Notes: generated from the letters alone by a model not told the origin. Positions 28,022-38,542 are shown, counted from the stretch's first letter. The stretch: DNA of 40,756 nucleotides from Oxalobacteraceae bacterium (GCA_947445995.1 CANFED010000002.1:1-40756), one strand, 5' to 3'. Numbers and translations are program-made.

Positions 28022-31000
28022 TCATGCCGCTTCGCTAAACACGGCAATATGTTGCCCCGCCGCCACCGGCGTGCCCTCCCCGACCAGCCATTCGCCCAGC
28101 ACGCAAGCGCGGGTAGCGGTCAGCGGGATTTCCATCTTCATTGATTCGAGGATCGCTACCGTATCGCCGGCGGCCAGCGTGGTACCCGGTTGCGCGATAA
28201 TTTTCCAGACACTGCCCGGCACGACCGCGCTCAGGTAATGACTGCCGGCAGGCAGCTCGCCCTGCTCGGAGGCACCGGCCAGCGCTTCTTCGCTGACCCA
28301 GTCGGCTTGACCGCTACTGCGCCAGCGTTCGCGCTCGGCCTCGAAAGCAGCTTGCTGCTTTTGCTTGAAATCGCCGATCGAGGCCTGCTCGCTGGCCAGA
28401 AAACGGTTGTAATCGGCCAGCGAAAACGTGGTCTCTTCGATCTTCACGTCGAAACGACCGAGCGGAAAATCGCGCCGGTGTTCGAGCAACTGTTCTTCAC
28501 TGACTTCATAAAAACGGATCTGGTCAAAAATGCGCAACAGCCACGGCTTGCCATCGCGAAAGCTGTCGGTCTGGCGGTAGCGGTTCCACATCTGCACGGT
28601 GCGGCCGACGAACTGGTAACCGCCCGGGCCTTCCATGCCATACACACACAGATAGGCACCACCAATGCCGACCGCGTTTTCCGGAGTCCAGGTGCGCGCC
28701 GGGTTGTACTTGGTGGTCACCAGCCGGTGGCGTGGATCGATTGGTGTGGCTACCGGTGCGCCGAGGTAGACATCGCCCAGACCCAGCACCATGTAGCTGG
28801 CCTTGAACACCACGTCATAGACTTCGCGCACCGCATCGAGACCGTTGATGCGCTGGATGAAATCGATATTGCTCGGGCACCACGGCGCGCCGGGGCGCAC
28901 CGTGGTTTCATATTTGCGGATCGCCAGTTGCGTCTGGCTGTCGTTCCAGGCCAGCGGCAAATGGACGATGCGCGAGCGCACCACCATCTCGTCGACCGCC
29001 GGCAGCGCGGCGATCAGCTCGTCGAGCAATGCGACCAGCCGGCTAAGCGGCAACTGACGGTGATCGAAATGGACTTGCAGCGAACGGATGCCCGGCGTCA
29101 GGTCGATCACGCCGGCCAGCTGCGCCAGCTCGATCGACTGCATCAGCGCATGAACCCGGAAGCGCAAATTGATATCGAGGATGGCGTCACCAAATTCGAT
29201 CAGCAGGTAATCGTCACCGGCGCGGCGAAACACCAGTGCCGTGCCATCCGGCAGCAAGCCGGTGCGCAAGATGGCCGGCAGCGTGCTGCCGGCATCGCTG
29301 TGCGGCGGGACAAAAACGGGCGCCGGCAACGACACGGTATCGAACACGCTTTCCTGCGCGACCCGCAAGGCCGCTGCGTCGACATCGGAGACGCGAACGA
29401 AGCGCACCGTATCGCCCGGTTTGAGCTGGCCGACTTTCCACAAATCGGCCGAGACGATCACTGCCGGGCACACGAAACCACCGAGGCTGGGGCCATCCGG
29501 ACCGAGGATCACCGGCATGTCACCCGTGAAATCAATCGAGCCGATCGCATACGCATTGTCGTGAATGTTCGACGGATGCAAACCGGCTTCGCCGCCATCA
29601 GTGCGGGCCCAGCGCGGCTTCGGGCCGATCAGGCGCACGCCGGTGCGGCTGGAATTGAAGTGCACTTGCCAGTCGGTGCCGAAGAACATCGTCACGTCGT
29701 CGTCGGTGAAAAAATCCGGCGCGCCATGCGGGCCGTAATGCACCGCAACTTCCCATGCCGAACCGTAGACCGGTATGGCCGTGGCCGGTAACGCATTCGG
29801 TGCCGGTTGCGCCGCAAACAGTTTGAGCACATCGCCGCTGCGCAGCGCCCGTCCGCCGTGGCCACCGAACTGACCGAGCGTGAAGGTCGCGCGGCTGCCG
29901 ATGTATTCGGGCGTATCAATGCCGCCAGCGAAAGCCAGATAGCCGCGTACGCCAGCCCCTTCGACGGTGCCGCAGCGCAGGGTCTCGCCGGCATGCAGCT
30001 GATGCGCTTGCCAGTTGGCCAGTGGCCGCGTGCCGTCCGGACCGGTCGCGCTGGCACCCATGTCGGCACCGGCCAGCGCGATCAGACAGTCGCTATTGAA
30101 CGCCAGCGTTGCGCCCTGCAAGGTCATTTCCAGCGTGGCTGCGGTACCGTCATTGCCCAGCAGATGATTGGCAAACCGGTGCGCATACGCATCCATCGGC
30201 CCCGACGGCGGAATGCCGACCGCCCATAAACCAAGCCGGCCCGGATAATCCTGCACCGTAGTCTGGATACCGCCCTCGATAACATCAATGGTGCGCGGGT
30301 GATACGGCATGGTGGCCAGCATGCCGGTAGTCTGTTGACCCGCCCGGAACACCGGATAGCCGAGGATGTTGGCAAGGTAGCCGAGATTGGTCTGGATGCC
30401 ATCGACGCGACTGTCCTGCAAACCGGCGGCGAGTGCGGCAATCGAGTCGTCGCGTGATTCGGTCCTGACAATCAGCTTGCCCAGCAACGGGTCGTAATAC
30501 GGACTGACAGTGATACCGCGTTCGATCCAGGTATCGACCCGCAAAGTACTGGCAAATGCCACGCCGGTCAGCACGCCCGACGACGGCTGGAAATTTTTGG
30601 CCGGGTCTTCGGCATACACGCGCAACTGCATCGCGTGACCGGAAGATTGCAGCGTGTGCTGCGCCGGCAGCACGAACTCGTCGGTGGCGGCGCGGATCAT
30701 CCACTCGACCAGATCGACACCAAACACTTCTTCGGTGACACCATGCTCGACTTGCAAACGGGTATTCACTTCGAGGAAATAGAACGCGCCGCTATCGGCA
30801 TCGAGCACGTATTCGACCGTGCCGGCCGAGCGGTACGACAGCGACGCCGTCAAGCGCACCGCGGTCTCGGCCAGGGCCTGGCGGATAGCCTCGGACAAAC
30901 CCGGCGCCGGTGTTTCCTCGATCACTTTTTGATGGCGTCGCTGTACCGAGCAATCGCGCTCACCGAGCGAGACGACACCACCACGACCATCACCAAAAAT

Positions 31001-31633
31001 CTGTACTTCGACATGGCGCGCATGCACGACAAATTTTTCGAGGTAGATGCCACCGTTCTTGAAATTGTTTTCCGACAGATGCTTGACCGAGGTGTAAGCC
31101 GCTTCCAGCTCGTGCGCATCGGCACACAAACGCATGCCGATACCCCCACCACCGGCGGTACTTTTCAACATGACCGGATAACCGATCTGCGTCGCCGAGG
31201 TCAGTGCCTGCGCGACGCTATCGAGCAAACCGGTGCCGGGCAAGAGCGGCACTTCGGCTTGCTGCGCCAGTTCGCGTGCGGTGTGCTTGAGGCCGAAGGC
31301 GCGCAACTGGTGCGGCGTCGGACCGATGAAGACCACGCCGGCAGCGGCGCAGGCTTCAGCGAAAGCCGCGTTCTCGCTCAGAAAACCGTAGCCGGGATGG
31401 ATCGCTTCGGCACCGCTGGCGGTGGCGGCAGCGAGTACCTTGTCGGCATCGAGATAGCTTTGCGCCGCCGGTGCCGGACCGATGCAGATGGCTTCGTCAG
31501 CCAGCCGCACATGCAGTGACTCGACATCGGCTTCCGAATAAATCGCGACCGAACGGATGCCCATGCTGCGGGCGGTGCGGATGATGCGGCAAGCAATTTC
31601 GCCGCGATTGGCAATGAGGATTTTTTTGAACAT
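28022..31633 (-). CDS. Biotin-dependent urea/guanidine carboxylase
   Basis: Start MFKKILIANRGEIACRIIRTAR; biotin carboxylase domain, KipA/KipI-like domains, carboxyltransferase region and C-terminal biotinyl motif AILESMKMEIPL. Confidence 0.93.
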   Translation of the reverse strand: MFKKILIANRGEIACRIIRTARSMGIRSVAIYSEADVESLHVRLADEAICIGPAPAAQSYLDADKVLAAATASGAEAIHPGYGFLSENAAFAEACAAAGVVFIGPTPHQLRAFGLKHTARELAQQAEVPLLPGTGLLDSVAQALTSATQIGYPVMLKSTAGGGGIGMRLCADAHELEAAYTSVKHLSENNFKNGGIYLEKFVVHARHVEVQIFGDGRGGVVSLGERDCSVQRRHQKVIEETPAPGLSEAIRQALAETAVRLTASLSYRSAGTVEYVLDADSGAFYFLEVNTRLQVEHGVTEEVFGVDLVEWMIRAATDEFVLPAQHTLQSSGHAMQLRVYAEDPAKNFQPSSGVLTGVAFASTLRVDTWIERGITVSPYYDPLLGKLIVRTESRDDSIAALAAGLQDSRVDGIQTNLGYLANILGYPVFRAGQQTTGMLATMPYHPRTIDVIEGGIQTTVQDYPGRLGLWAVGIPPSGPMDAYAHRFANHLLGNDGTAATLEMTLQGATLAFNSDCLIALAGADMGASATGPDGTRPLANWQAHQLHAGETLRCGTVEGAGVRGYLAFAGGIDTPEYIGSRATFTLGQFGGHGGRALRSGDVLKLFAAQPAPNALPATAIPVYGSAWEVAVHYGPHGAPDFFTDDDVTMFFGTDWQVHFNSSRTGVRLIGPKPRWARTDGGEAGLHPSNIHDNAYAIGSIDFTGDMPVILGPDGPSLGGFVCPAVIVSADLWKVGQLKPGDTVRFVRVSDVDAAALRVAQESVFDTVSLPAPVFVPPHSDAGSTLPAILRTGLLPDGTALVFRRAGDDYLLIEFGDAILDINLRFRVHALMQSIELAQLAGVIDLTPGIRSLQVHFDHRQLPLSRLVALLDELIAALPAVDEMVVRSRIVHLPLAWNDSQTQLAIRKYETTVRPGAPWCPSNIDFIQRINGLDAVREVYDVVFKASYMVLGLGDVYLGAPVATPIDPRHRLVTTKYNPARTWTPENAVGIGGAYLCVYGMEGPGGYQFVGRTVQMWNRYRQTDSFRDGKPWLLRIFDQIRFYEVSEEQLLEHRRDFPLGRFDVKIEETTFSLADYNRFLASEQASIGDFKQKQQAAFEAERERWRSSGQADWVSEEALAGASEQGELPAGSHYLSAVVPGSVWKIIAQPGTTLAAGDTVAILESMKMEIPLTATRACVLGEWLVGEGTPVAAGQHIAVFSEAA

Positions 31634-31640
31634 GGCGGTC

Positions 31641-32303
31641 TTAGTCCTGTGCATCCCAGATGACAAAGCGCACCGGGGTCGGGTTGTAGGCGTTGCACGG
31701 ATTGTTCAGTTGCGGGCAGTTCGACACCAGCACCAGCACATTGGCATCGGCGCGCAGTTCGACATATTTACCGGGTGCCGAGACGCCGTCTTCGAAGGTC
31801 AGGCCACCTTCTGCCGTGACCGGTACGTTCATGAAAAAATTGATGTTCGGGACAATGTCGCGCTTGCCCATGCCGATGTCGGCATGCGCCAGCGCCAGCG
31901 CCAGCAGGTAATTGTCGCGGCAGCTGTGCATGAATTTTTTCTGCGCGGCGTAGCGCACGGTATTGCTCTCGGCGGCGCAGGCGCCACCGAGCGTGTCATG
32001 TCGCCCGCAGGTGTCGGCCACGATAGTGAGCAAAGGCTTGGCGCGGTTGGACATCAGCACGGTGCCGGTGCTCAGGTAAATTCCGCCTTGTGCCTGCATC
32101 GTGTCGGTCATGCTGTAGCGCTCGGCGGTATCGTCGGCGTTATAAAAAATCGTGTCGACGGCCTGATTGCCTTCGAGGTCGATGATGCGCAAGGTCTGGC
32201 CGCGCTGCAGTGCATGCAGCCACGGCTCACCCGCCGGCTGGTAGACATCGAGGATGGCGGTGGTGGTGTCTAGCTGGCTTTCGCACAAAGTCGTCATGGT
32301 CAT
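31641..32303 (-). CDS. Urea carboxylase-associated protein (DUF1989); probable carboxyguanidine deiminase subunit
   Basis: [82 protein letters not shown]; position next to carboxylase. Confidence 0.88.
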   Translation of the reverse strand: MTMTTLCESQLDTTTAILDVYQPAGEPWLHALQRGQTLRIIDLEGNQAVDTIFYNADDTAERYSMTDTMQAQGGIYLSTGTVLMSNRAKPLLTIVADTCGRHDTLGGACAAESNTVRYAAQKKFMHSCRDNYLLALALAHADIGMGKRDIVPNINFFMNVPVTAEGGLTFEDGVSAPGKYVELRADANVLVLVSNCPQLNNPCNAYNPTPVRFVIWDAQD

Positions 32304-32307
32304 CTCC

Positions 32308-33036
32308 TTAGCGGGTCGTCAGTTCGGTATTGGTGTAGCCGCGGCCGTTTTCGGGACACGACAGGCGGCAGATATCGTCGGCACCAGCAGGGCCGGAGGT
32401 AAAAGCGACGACGCTGATCTTGCGCGGCGCGTACACCGGATTCGGGTCCAGCGGATGCGGTGCGCTTGACAGCGCAATCAGCGTATCCATCTCGAAACGC
32501 AGTTCGACCAGACCGCCGGGCTTGCTGTTGCCGGGCACGAAGACGAAGCGGCCGTCGGCATCAACCACGACTTTCGAAAACAGGTTGATGTTGGGCACCA
32601 GATCGCGCAAGCCCAAGCCCCATTTGCCGATCTCGACCAGCAAGCTGTCCTGGCCATTGCGGAACATTGCATTGCGGTGTTCCTGATAACGCTGCACGCC
32701 GAACTTGGCCAGTACCGAGGCCGCCGTCGAGACACCGCACAACGGGTCGTGCCAGCCGACCGTGTCCGTCGGGATCGACGCCAGAATATTGCCCATGTCC
32801 GAATACAGCACGTGGCCGGCCGTCAGATGCGCGGTGTGCTGGGCTTTGAGCGTATCGGGTACGTTCAGGCGTTCGAGGCGTTCATCGGCGCGATACAGCA
32901 GCACCGCCATGTTGGCGCCGCCGTCAAGATCAGTGAAACGCAGCGTGGTGCCACGCTTGACCTTGTATGACCAGTGGCCACCGCCGGGGAAAGTTTCGCT
33001 CCAGAGGATGCTGGCAGGTTGCAGGTCGTGGCTCAT
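32308..33036 (-). CDS. Urea carboxylase-associated protein (DUF1989); probable carboxyguanidine deiminase subunit
   Basis: [77 protein letters not shown]. Confidence 0.88.
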   Translation of the reverse strand: MSHDLQPASILWSETFPGGGHWSYKVKRGTTLRFTDLDGGANMAVLLYRADERLERLNVPDTLKAQHTAHLTAGHVLYSDMGNILASIPTDTVGWHDPLCGVSTAASVLAKFGVQRYQEHRNAMFRNGQDSLLVEIGKWGLGLRDLVPNINLFSKVVVDADGRFVFVPGNSKPGGLVELRFEMDTLIALSSAPHPLDPNPVYAPRKISVVAFTSGPAGADDICRLSCPENGRGYTNTELTTR

Positions 33037-33893
33037 GTTGGTTCTCCGGTGGTTTCGGCAATACGGGTGAGTTTTTCAAGCTGACCGAAATCGGTCTTGA
33101 TGCCCGAGGTCTCGCGAATACGCGCCAGAATCTGGCGCTTGAGCGCCACAAATTCAGGGGCCAGCTTCAGGTCTTGTTCGCGATCGAGGCCGAACGGCAC
33201 GTCGATGATCGAATCGATACGACCCGGTCGCGGTGCCATCACGACCACGCGTTGGCCGAGATACAGCGCTTCCTCGGCATCGTGGGTGACAAAAATGACG
33301 GTGGTTTTTTCGAGCAGATACACATGGCGGATCAGGTCGTGCATCACTTCGCGGGTCTGGGCATCAAGCGCGCCGAACGGCTCATCCATCAACAGCACAT
33401 CGGGCCGCACCATCAACGCGCGGGCAATCGCGACGCGCTGCTGCATGCCGCCCGACAGTTCGGCCGGATAGGCGCCGGCGACATGGCCTAGTCCCATCAA
33501 GGAAATAAGGGCATCGGCGCGGCCACTGGCGACTTCGACATCGCTCGAACTGGCATCCTTGCAATGGAATTTCAGGCGGCGACAGAACTTGATGTTTTCG
33601 AGCACGGTCAGCCACGGATACAGGCTGTAACTCTGGAATACCATCGCGCGGTCGGGGCCGGCCCCGTCGACGTCATGGCCGTTGCAGAGGATGTCGCCCT
33701 CGGCATATTCTTCGAGGCCGCCGATAGTGCGCAGCAGCGTCGACTTGCCGCAACCGGAGGCACCGACCAGTGTGACGAATTCGCCCGGTGCGATATCGAG
33801 GTCGATATTCTGCAACGCGTGGGTCAGGCGGTCGCCCGCGCCATAAAATTTATTCAGACCGCGGATGCGGATTTTGGGGGGTGTCATGGTCAT
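33033..33893 (-). CDS. ABC transporter ATP-binding protein (NitT/TauT type)
   Basis: Walker A GASGCGKST, ELSGGMQQRVAIARAL signature, VLLMDEPFGALDAQTR Walker B. Confidence 0.95.
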   Translation of the reverse strand: MTMTPPKIRIRGLNKFYGAGDRLTHALQNIDLDIAPGEFVTLVGASGCGKSTLLRTIGGLEEYAEGDILCNGHDVDGAGPDRAMVFQSYSLYPWLTVLENIKFCRRLKFHCKDASSSDVEVASGRADALISLMGLGHVAGAYPAELSGGMQQRVAIARALMVRPDVLLMDEPFGALDAQTREVMHDLIRHVYLLEKTTVIFVTHDAEEALYLGQRVVVMAPRPGRIDSIIDVPFGLDREQDLKLAPEFVALKRQILARIRETSGIKTDFGQLEKLTRIAETTGEPT

Positions 33894-33897
33894 GGTG

Positions 33898-34740
33898 TCA
33901 TTTCCCGATGTGGTGCCAGCCGAAGCAGCGGCGATGTAACCAGCGGAAAGTCTGGTCGGTCAGCAAACCGATCAGGCCGATCAGCAGGATGCCGGCGAAA
34001 ATCTTGTCGGTCTGCAGGAAGCGCTGGGCTTTCAGGATCGAGAAGCCCAGGCCGGAATTGGCGGCCACCAGCTCGGCCACGACCAGATAGGTCCAGGCCA
34101 GTCCCATGGTCTGGCGCAGCGTGTCGAGCATGGCCGGACGGGCCGCCGGGATCAGCACCAGGCGCACGATTTCGCTGTTGGTCGCGCCCATCGTGCGGGC
34201 CGCTTCGACCGGCTGGTTCGGCACCAGCGCGATATCCTCGGCCAGCATCAGCACCATCTGGAAAAACGTCCCGACAAAGATCACGGTCAGCTTGGCGCTT
34301 TCGTCGATGCCAACCCACAGCATGATCAGCGGAATAAAAGCGACGGCAGGCAGGTAGCGGCTGAAATCGGTCAGTGGCTCGAGCAGTGCCCGCACCGGAG
34401 CGTAAGTGCCGATCATCACGCCGATCGGGATGGCCAGCAACGCCGACAACAGGAAGCCGCCGAACACGCGGCCCATGCTGACACCGACATCACTCATCAG
34501 GTCGTCGTTGAACAACCAATCGATGCAGCGCCGCAGCACCAGTTCGGGCGTCGGCAGGAAGACCGGATCAATTTTGCCGCTGGTCGACAGGATCAGCCAG
34601 AACAGGAACGGCAGCAGGAACCCGGTAATCGCCAGCGCTACGACGATGCGGTGCGGCAGTTGGCCGCGCACGGCCCAGCTGGAACGGCGGTTGCGGATCC
34701 GCTTATTAGTGGTTGGCACGGTGACGGGAAGCTCAGGCAT
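33898..34740 (-). CDS. ABC transporter permease (NitT/TauT type)
   Basis: Preferred start MPELPVTVPTTNKRIRNRR (upstream ORF start at 34854 falls in the leader terminator); EAARTMGATNSEIVRLVLIPAARPAMLDTLRQTMGLAW EAA loop. Confidence 0.92.
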   Translation of the reverse strand: MPELPVTVPTTNKRIRNRRSSWAVRGQLPHRIVVALAITGFLLPFLFWLILSTSGKIDPVFLPTPELVLRRCIDWLFNDDLMSDVGVSMGRVFGGFLLSALLAIPIGVMIGTYAPVRALLEPLTDFSRYLPAVAFIPLIMLWVGIDESAKLTVIFVGTFFQMVLMLAEDIALVPNQPVEAARTMGATNSEIVRLVLIPAARPAMLDTLRQTMGLAWTYLVVAELVAANSGLGFSILKAQRFLQTDKIFAGILLIGLIGLLTDQTFRWLHRRCFGWHHIGK

Positions 34741-34824
34741 GTGCGCTCCGCTTCGGATTACGTCGGGCGCGGCACAGGGCGGAAAAGGAAAAAATACAAG
34801 ACATCGTGCAGCTCCAGGAGTCAG

Positions 34825-34883
34825 AAAAAAGTCGGAGAGGCGAGCGATCAACATCGAACGCTGTTCGACTGTGATGGCCTCCC
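34825..34883 (-). terminator. Riboswitch-linked intrinsic terminator
   Basis: Minus strand GGGAGGC-[catcacagTCGAACagcGTTCGAtgttgatcgctc]-GCCTCTCcgacTTTTTT; stem starts inside the riboswitch 3' strand GGGAGG and ends in a U tract. Confidence 0.75.
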
Positions 34884-34999
34884 GGGCTTTTATCCCTCCG
34901 TGTAGCTGACGTGGATCGCTTGCACGATGTCACCTCAGCCGGCTGCTCTCGGACCAGACATGTCGCCGTTATTATCTGGCGACACCGGAACCCTAGCGT
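34879..34999 (-). ncRNA. Guanidine-I (ykkC/yxkD) riboswitch B
   Basis: Minus strand: gacgCTAGGGTTCCGGtgtcgcc...atgtCTGGTCCGAGAGcagcc...ctaCACGGAGGGATAAAAGCCCGGGAGG; same conserved blocks as riboswitch A. Confidence 0.94.
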
Positions 35000-35350
35000 C
35001 CATGCTCGAGTCGCAGTGTTGCTGCGCCTCTCGTTACGTTAGTACTAGCAACTATGGTGCCAACGATTTCAGGGGCGCAATCGCAGGCAATTGCGCTCAA
35101 CCCCGGGCGTGCTGCCTGAATTGGCACTGCACTGGTGCAACCACGTCCTAATGTGCACTCTTAGAGGTCGCAGAATCGAGGCGGGAACGACAGACACGTC
35201 GTTGCCAATAGCAAAAAACGCATGGGTAAGGCGTTGAAGTAAAGTAACCATTAGTAAAACTTAATATGCTACCTTTGCTTTGCTTCTTCGATGCACTACC
35301 GAAACAGCCAGTGCGACATAGCCCGTCAAGACCATCAGGCAGACGAATTC

Positions 35351-38341
35351 ATGTGCAAACACCAAGCTCACTGCAATTACCTGCGGCCCACTACGCGGAG
35401 ATCCTGTCTTGCCGGCAGGCTTTCAGGTTGGCTTCTGGCCTTCCTGATCTTGTTGCCAGCGCAGGGGCATGCAGCGACAGCGCATTCCGACAGGGCACTG
35501 ATCGTCAATAGCGAACAGGACTATCCGCCTTTTTCCATCGGCATGACTGACCCCGAAGCCGGCGGCTTCACGGTTGACCTGTGGAAGGCAGTGGCCGCCG
35601 AAGCCGGTCTGTCTTACGACATCCATGTGCACCCTTTCCATCAGATACTGCGCGAATTCCGCGAAAAAAAAGCCGATGTACTGATCAATCTCGCCATCTC
35701 CGACGAGCGCCGGCGCTTTGCCGATTTCACGGTGCCACATGTCGTCGTCAACGGTGCTGTTTTCGTGCGCAAGAATACCAACAACATCCGCAGCGAAAAT
35801 GACCTCGCCGGCAAATCCATCCTCGTCGTCAATGGTGACCTGGCGCACGATTATGCAATCAGCCGGGGCTGGGAAAAACAGCTGGTACTGGTCAATACCG
35901 CCGCTGCCGGCCTGCAGTTACTGAACGCGGGGCAGCACGATGCCATGTTGCTCAGCAAACTGGCCGGCATGCAAACACTGCGTGCCAACCGGCTGGGTAA
36001 CATCGAAGCACTGGGATTCAAAGCGGGCTTTGCGCAGCGCTTTGCTTTCGCGGTCCACAAAGGCGAGTCAGAACTGCTGGGGCGGCTCAATGAAGCGCTG
36101 GCGGTCACCAAGTCCAACGGCACTTACGACGCGCTATACCTGAAATGGTTCGGCGTCTATGAAGTCAAGGAGCTGCACCTCAGTGATTACCTGGGCACGA
36201 TCGTCACGACGCTGGCGACCCTGTTGTCCGGCAGCGGCATCCTGTTTCATCGTCGGCAACTAGAACGCGCGCGCGCCAAAAATAAATATCGCAATCTGTA
36301 TGACCAGTCCCCCGACATGTTCGTGACCGTCGATATCCATAGCAGCAAAATTATCGATTGCAACCAAACACTCTTGTCCATCACCGGCTTCACAAGATCG
36401 AACGTTCTCGGGCAGTCGGCGCTGACGCTCTGCGATCTCGGCAGCCGCGAGCTGGCCCGTGCGACATTCAAGCAATTTCTGGCAACCGATGAGCTGCCAT
36501 ATGTTGAGTTGCAGCTCCTTTGTCACGATGGCCGGGCCATTGATGTCGTCGCCTCGGCATCGACGGCGTTCGATGACACGGTTGCCGCCGCCACACGGCA
36601 TCAATTGCTGCATCTCTCGCTGCATGACATCACTGAACGCAAGCGCGCCGACGAAGACCGGCGTATCGCCGCTACCGCTTTCGATTCGCACGAGGCGATG
36701 ATGATCACCGATACCCACGCCGTCATCCTGCGGGTCAACAGTGCCTTCACCGGCATGACCGGTTACAGCCACGCCGACATTGTTGGCCACACGCCTTCGC
36801 TGCTGAAATCAGGACGTCATGACGCGGCATTTTTTGTAGCAATGCGCGACAGCCTCCTGCACGACGGCTCCTGGCGCGGCGAAATCTGGAACCGGCGTAA
36901 AAATGGCGAAATATATCCAGCCTGGATGAGCATCACTGGCGTGCGCGGCGGCGATGGCACCGTCACCCATTATGTCAGCTCGCAAAACGACATCACACTG
37001 CGCAAGGCCGCCGAAGAGGAGATCAGCCATTTGGCATTTTTTGATCCGCTCACTGAGTTACCGAACCGGCGCCTGCTCATGGACCGGCTACGGCATGCGC
37101 TGACAAGCAGCTTGCGCAGTGCGCGCGAGGGCGCGCTGATGTTCATCGATCTCGATAACTTCAAGCTGCTCAATGACACCCTCGGGCACGACGTGGGCGA
37201 CTTGCTGCTGCAGCAAGTCGCGCAACGCCTGTCTTCTTGCGTACGCGACAGCGATACGGTGGCCCGCATCGGCGGGGACGAATTCATCGTGCTGCTGGAG
37301 CAACTCAGCGAGCACACCGGCGAAGCCGCCATCCAGACAGAGTCGATCGCTGAAAAAATACTGATGGCGCTTAACCAGACCTATGACCTGAACGGCCACC
37401 TGCATCACAGCACGCCGAGTATCGGTGTGACCTTGTTCGGCGAGCACAAAAATAACGAAACCGAAATCCTCAAGCGCGCTGATCTTGCCATGTATCAGGC
37501 CAAAGCAGCAGGACGCAACACGCTGCGCTTCTTCGATGTCAGTATCCAGAAATTGGTAGCCGCCCACTCGTCGCTGGAGGCCGAACTGCGCCATAGCTTA
37601 CGGCAGGGCGAGATGGACTTGCATTACCAGGCTCAGGTCGACCGTACACACCACATCATGGGTGCCGAAGTACTGGTGCGCTGGCATCACCCCCGGCGTG
37701 GTCTGGTGCTGCCGGCCGAGTTCATTCCCCTGGCCGAAAAAAATGGACTGATCCATCCGATCGGACAATGGGTACTCGATAACGCCTGCCTTCAGTTGGC
37801 CATCTGGGCGGGTCAGCCGGCCATGGCGCACTTGACGATCGCGATCAACGTCAGTGTTTGCGAGTTCCAGCATCCGGACTTTGGCGCGAACATGCTGGCA
37901 ACCATCGCGCGTACCGGTGCTAATCCGCAGCTACTCAAACTTGAAATTACCGAATCCTTGCTGCTCGCAGACGTCGAAAACATCATCCTGAAAATGACCA
38001 CACTGCAATCCCATGGCATCCGTTTTTCACTGCATGACTTTGGCACAGGCTATTCGTCGCTGACGTACCTGAAACGGCTGCCGCTCGACGAGCTGAAGAT
38101 CGACCGGTCGTTCACACGCGACATACTGACCGATCAGAACAACGCCGTCATCGTACGCACCATCCTCGCGCTGGGTCACAGCCGCGGCTTGTCGGTGATT
38201 GCGGAAGGGGTCGAAACCGAAGCGCAGTGTCACTTTCTGGCAGAACTGGATTGCCATGCCTATCAGGGATTCCTGTTCAGTCGGCCGCTAACGCTGCAGC
38301 AGTTCGAGCAACTGGCGGCGCAAGAGCACGCAAGTCTGTAG
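35351..38341 (+). CDS. SBP_bac_3-PAS-PAS-GGDEF-EAL membrane signalling protein
   Basis: Preferred start MCKHQAHCNYLRPTT aligns with downstream paralogue; NSEQDYPPFSIGMTDPEAGGFTVDLWKAVA, RIGGDEFIVLLE, GAEVLVRWHHP, HDFGTGYSSLTYLKRLPLDELKIDRSF. Confidence 0.92.
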   Translation: MCKHQAHCNYLRPTTRRSCLAGRLSGWLLAFLILLPAQGHAATAHSDRALIVNSEQDYPPFSIGMTDPEAGGFTVDLWKAVAAEAGLSYDIHVHPFHQILREFREKKADVLINLAISDERRRFADFTVPHVVVNGAVFVRKNTNNIRSENDLAGKSILVVNGDLAHDYAISRGWEKQLVLVNTAAAGLQLLNAGQHDAMLLSKLAGMQTLRANRLGNIEALGFKAGFAQRFAFAVHKGESELLGRLNEALAVTKSNGTYDALYLKWFGVYEVKELHLSDYLGTIVTTLATLLSGSGILFHRRQLERARAKNKYRNLYDQSPDMFVTVDIHSSKIIDCNQTLLSITGFTRSNVLGQSALTLCDLGSRELARATFKQFLATDELPYVELQLLCHDGRAIDVVASASTAFDDTVAAATRHQLLHLSLHDITERKRADEDRRIAATAFDSHEAMMITDTHAVILRVNSAFTGMTGYSHADIVGHTPSLLKSGRHDAAFFVAMRDSLLHDGSWRGEIWNRRKNGEIYPAWMSITGVRGGDGTVTHYVSSQNDITLRKAAEEEISHLAFFDPLTELPNRRLLMDRLRHALTSSLRSAREGALMFIDLDNFKLLNDTLGHDVGDLLLQQVAQRLSSCVRDSDTVARIGGDEFIVLLEQLSEHTGEAAIQTESIAEKILMALNQTYDLNGHLHHSTPSIGVTLFGEHKNNETEILKRADLAMYQAKAAGRNTLRFFDVSIQKLVAAHSSLEAELRHSLRQGEMDLHYQAQVDRTHHIMGAEVLVRWHHPRRGLVLPAEFIPLAEKNGLIHPIGQWVLDNACLQLAIWAGQPAMAHLTIAINVSVCEFQHPDFGANMLATIARTGANPQLLKLEITESLLLADVENIILKMTTLQSHGIRFSLHDFGTGYSSLTYLKRLPLDELKIDRSFTRDILTDQNNAVIVRTILALGHSRGLSVIAEGVETEAQCHFLAELDCHAYQGFLFSRPLTLQQFEQLAAQEHASL

Positions 38342-38542
38342 ACAACGGAGCAAGTAGCACGGGGCGAGGCTGAGTGCAGACAGGCAAGTAACGCTCCGTA
38401 GTGCTGAACAGGTCGCCTGCAGACGGGACCATGTACTTAATAAAAAACTATTAGTTCGTCATTATCTGTTACCTTGTAGGTCGAATTTCTCCCGAGCATG
38501 TCGTCATCAGGGGGCCGTCAGGATTACCAGGCAAACGAACAA

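Noticed and set aside
28190-29791. 533-aa plus-strand ORF opposite the carboxylase
   Set aside because: Fully antisense to the well-supported carboxylase gene; His/Arg/Asp-rich composition is typical of high-GC antisense frames.
34741-34854. N-terminal extension of the ABC permease
   Set aside because: The extension overlaps the riboswitch terminator; MPELPVT start at 34740 gives a normal permease N-terminus.
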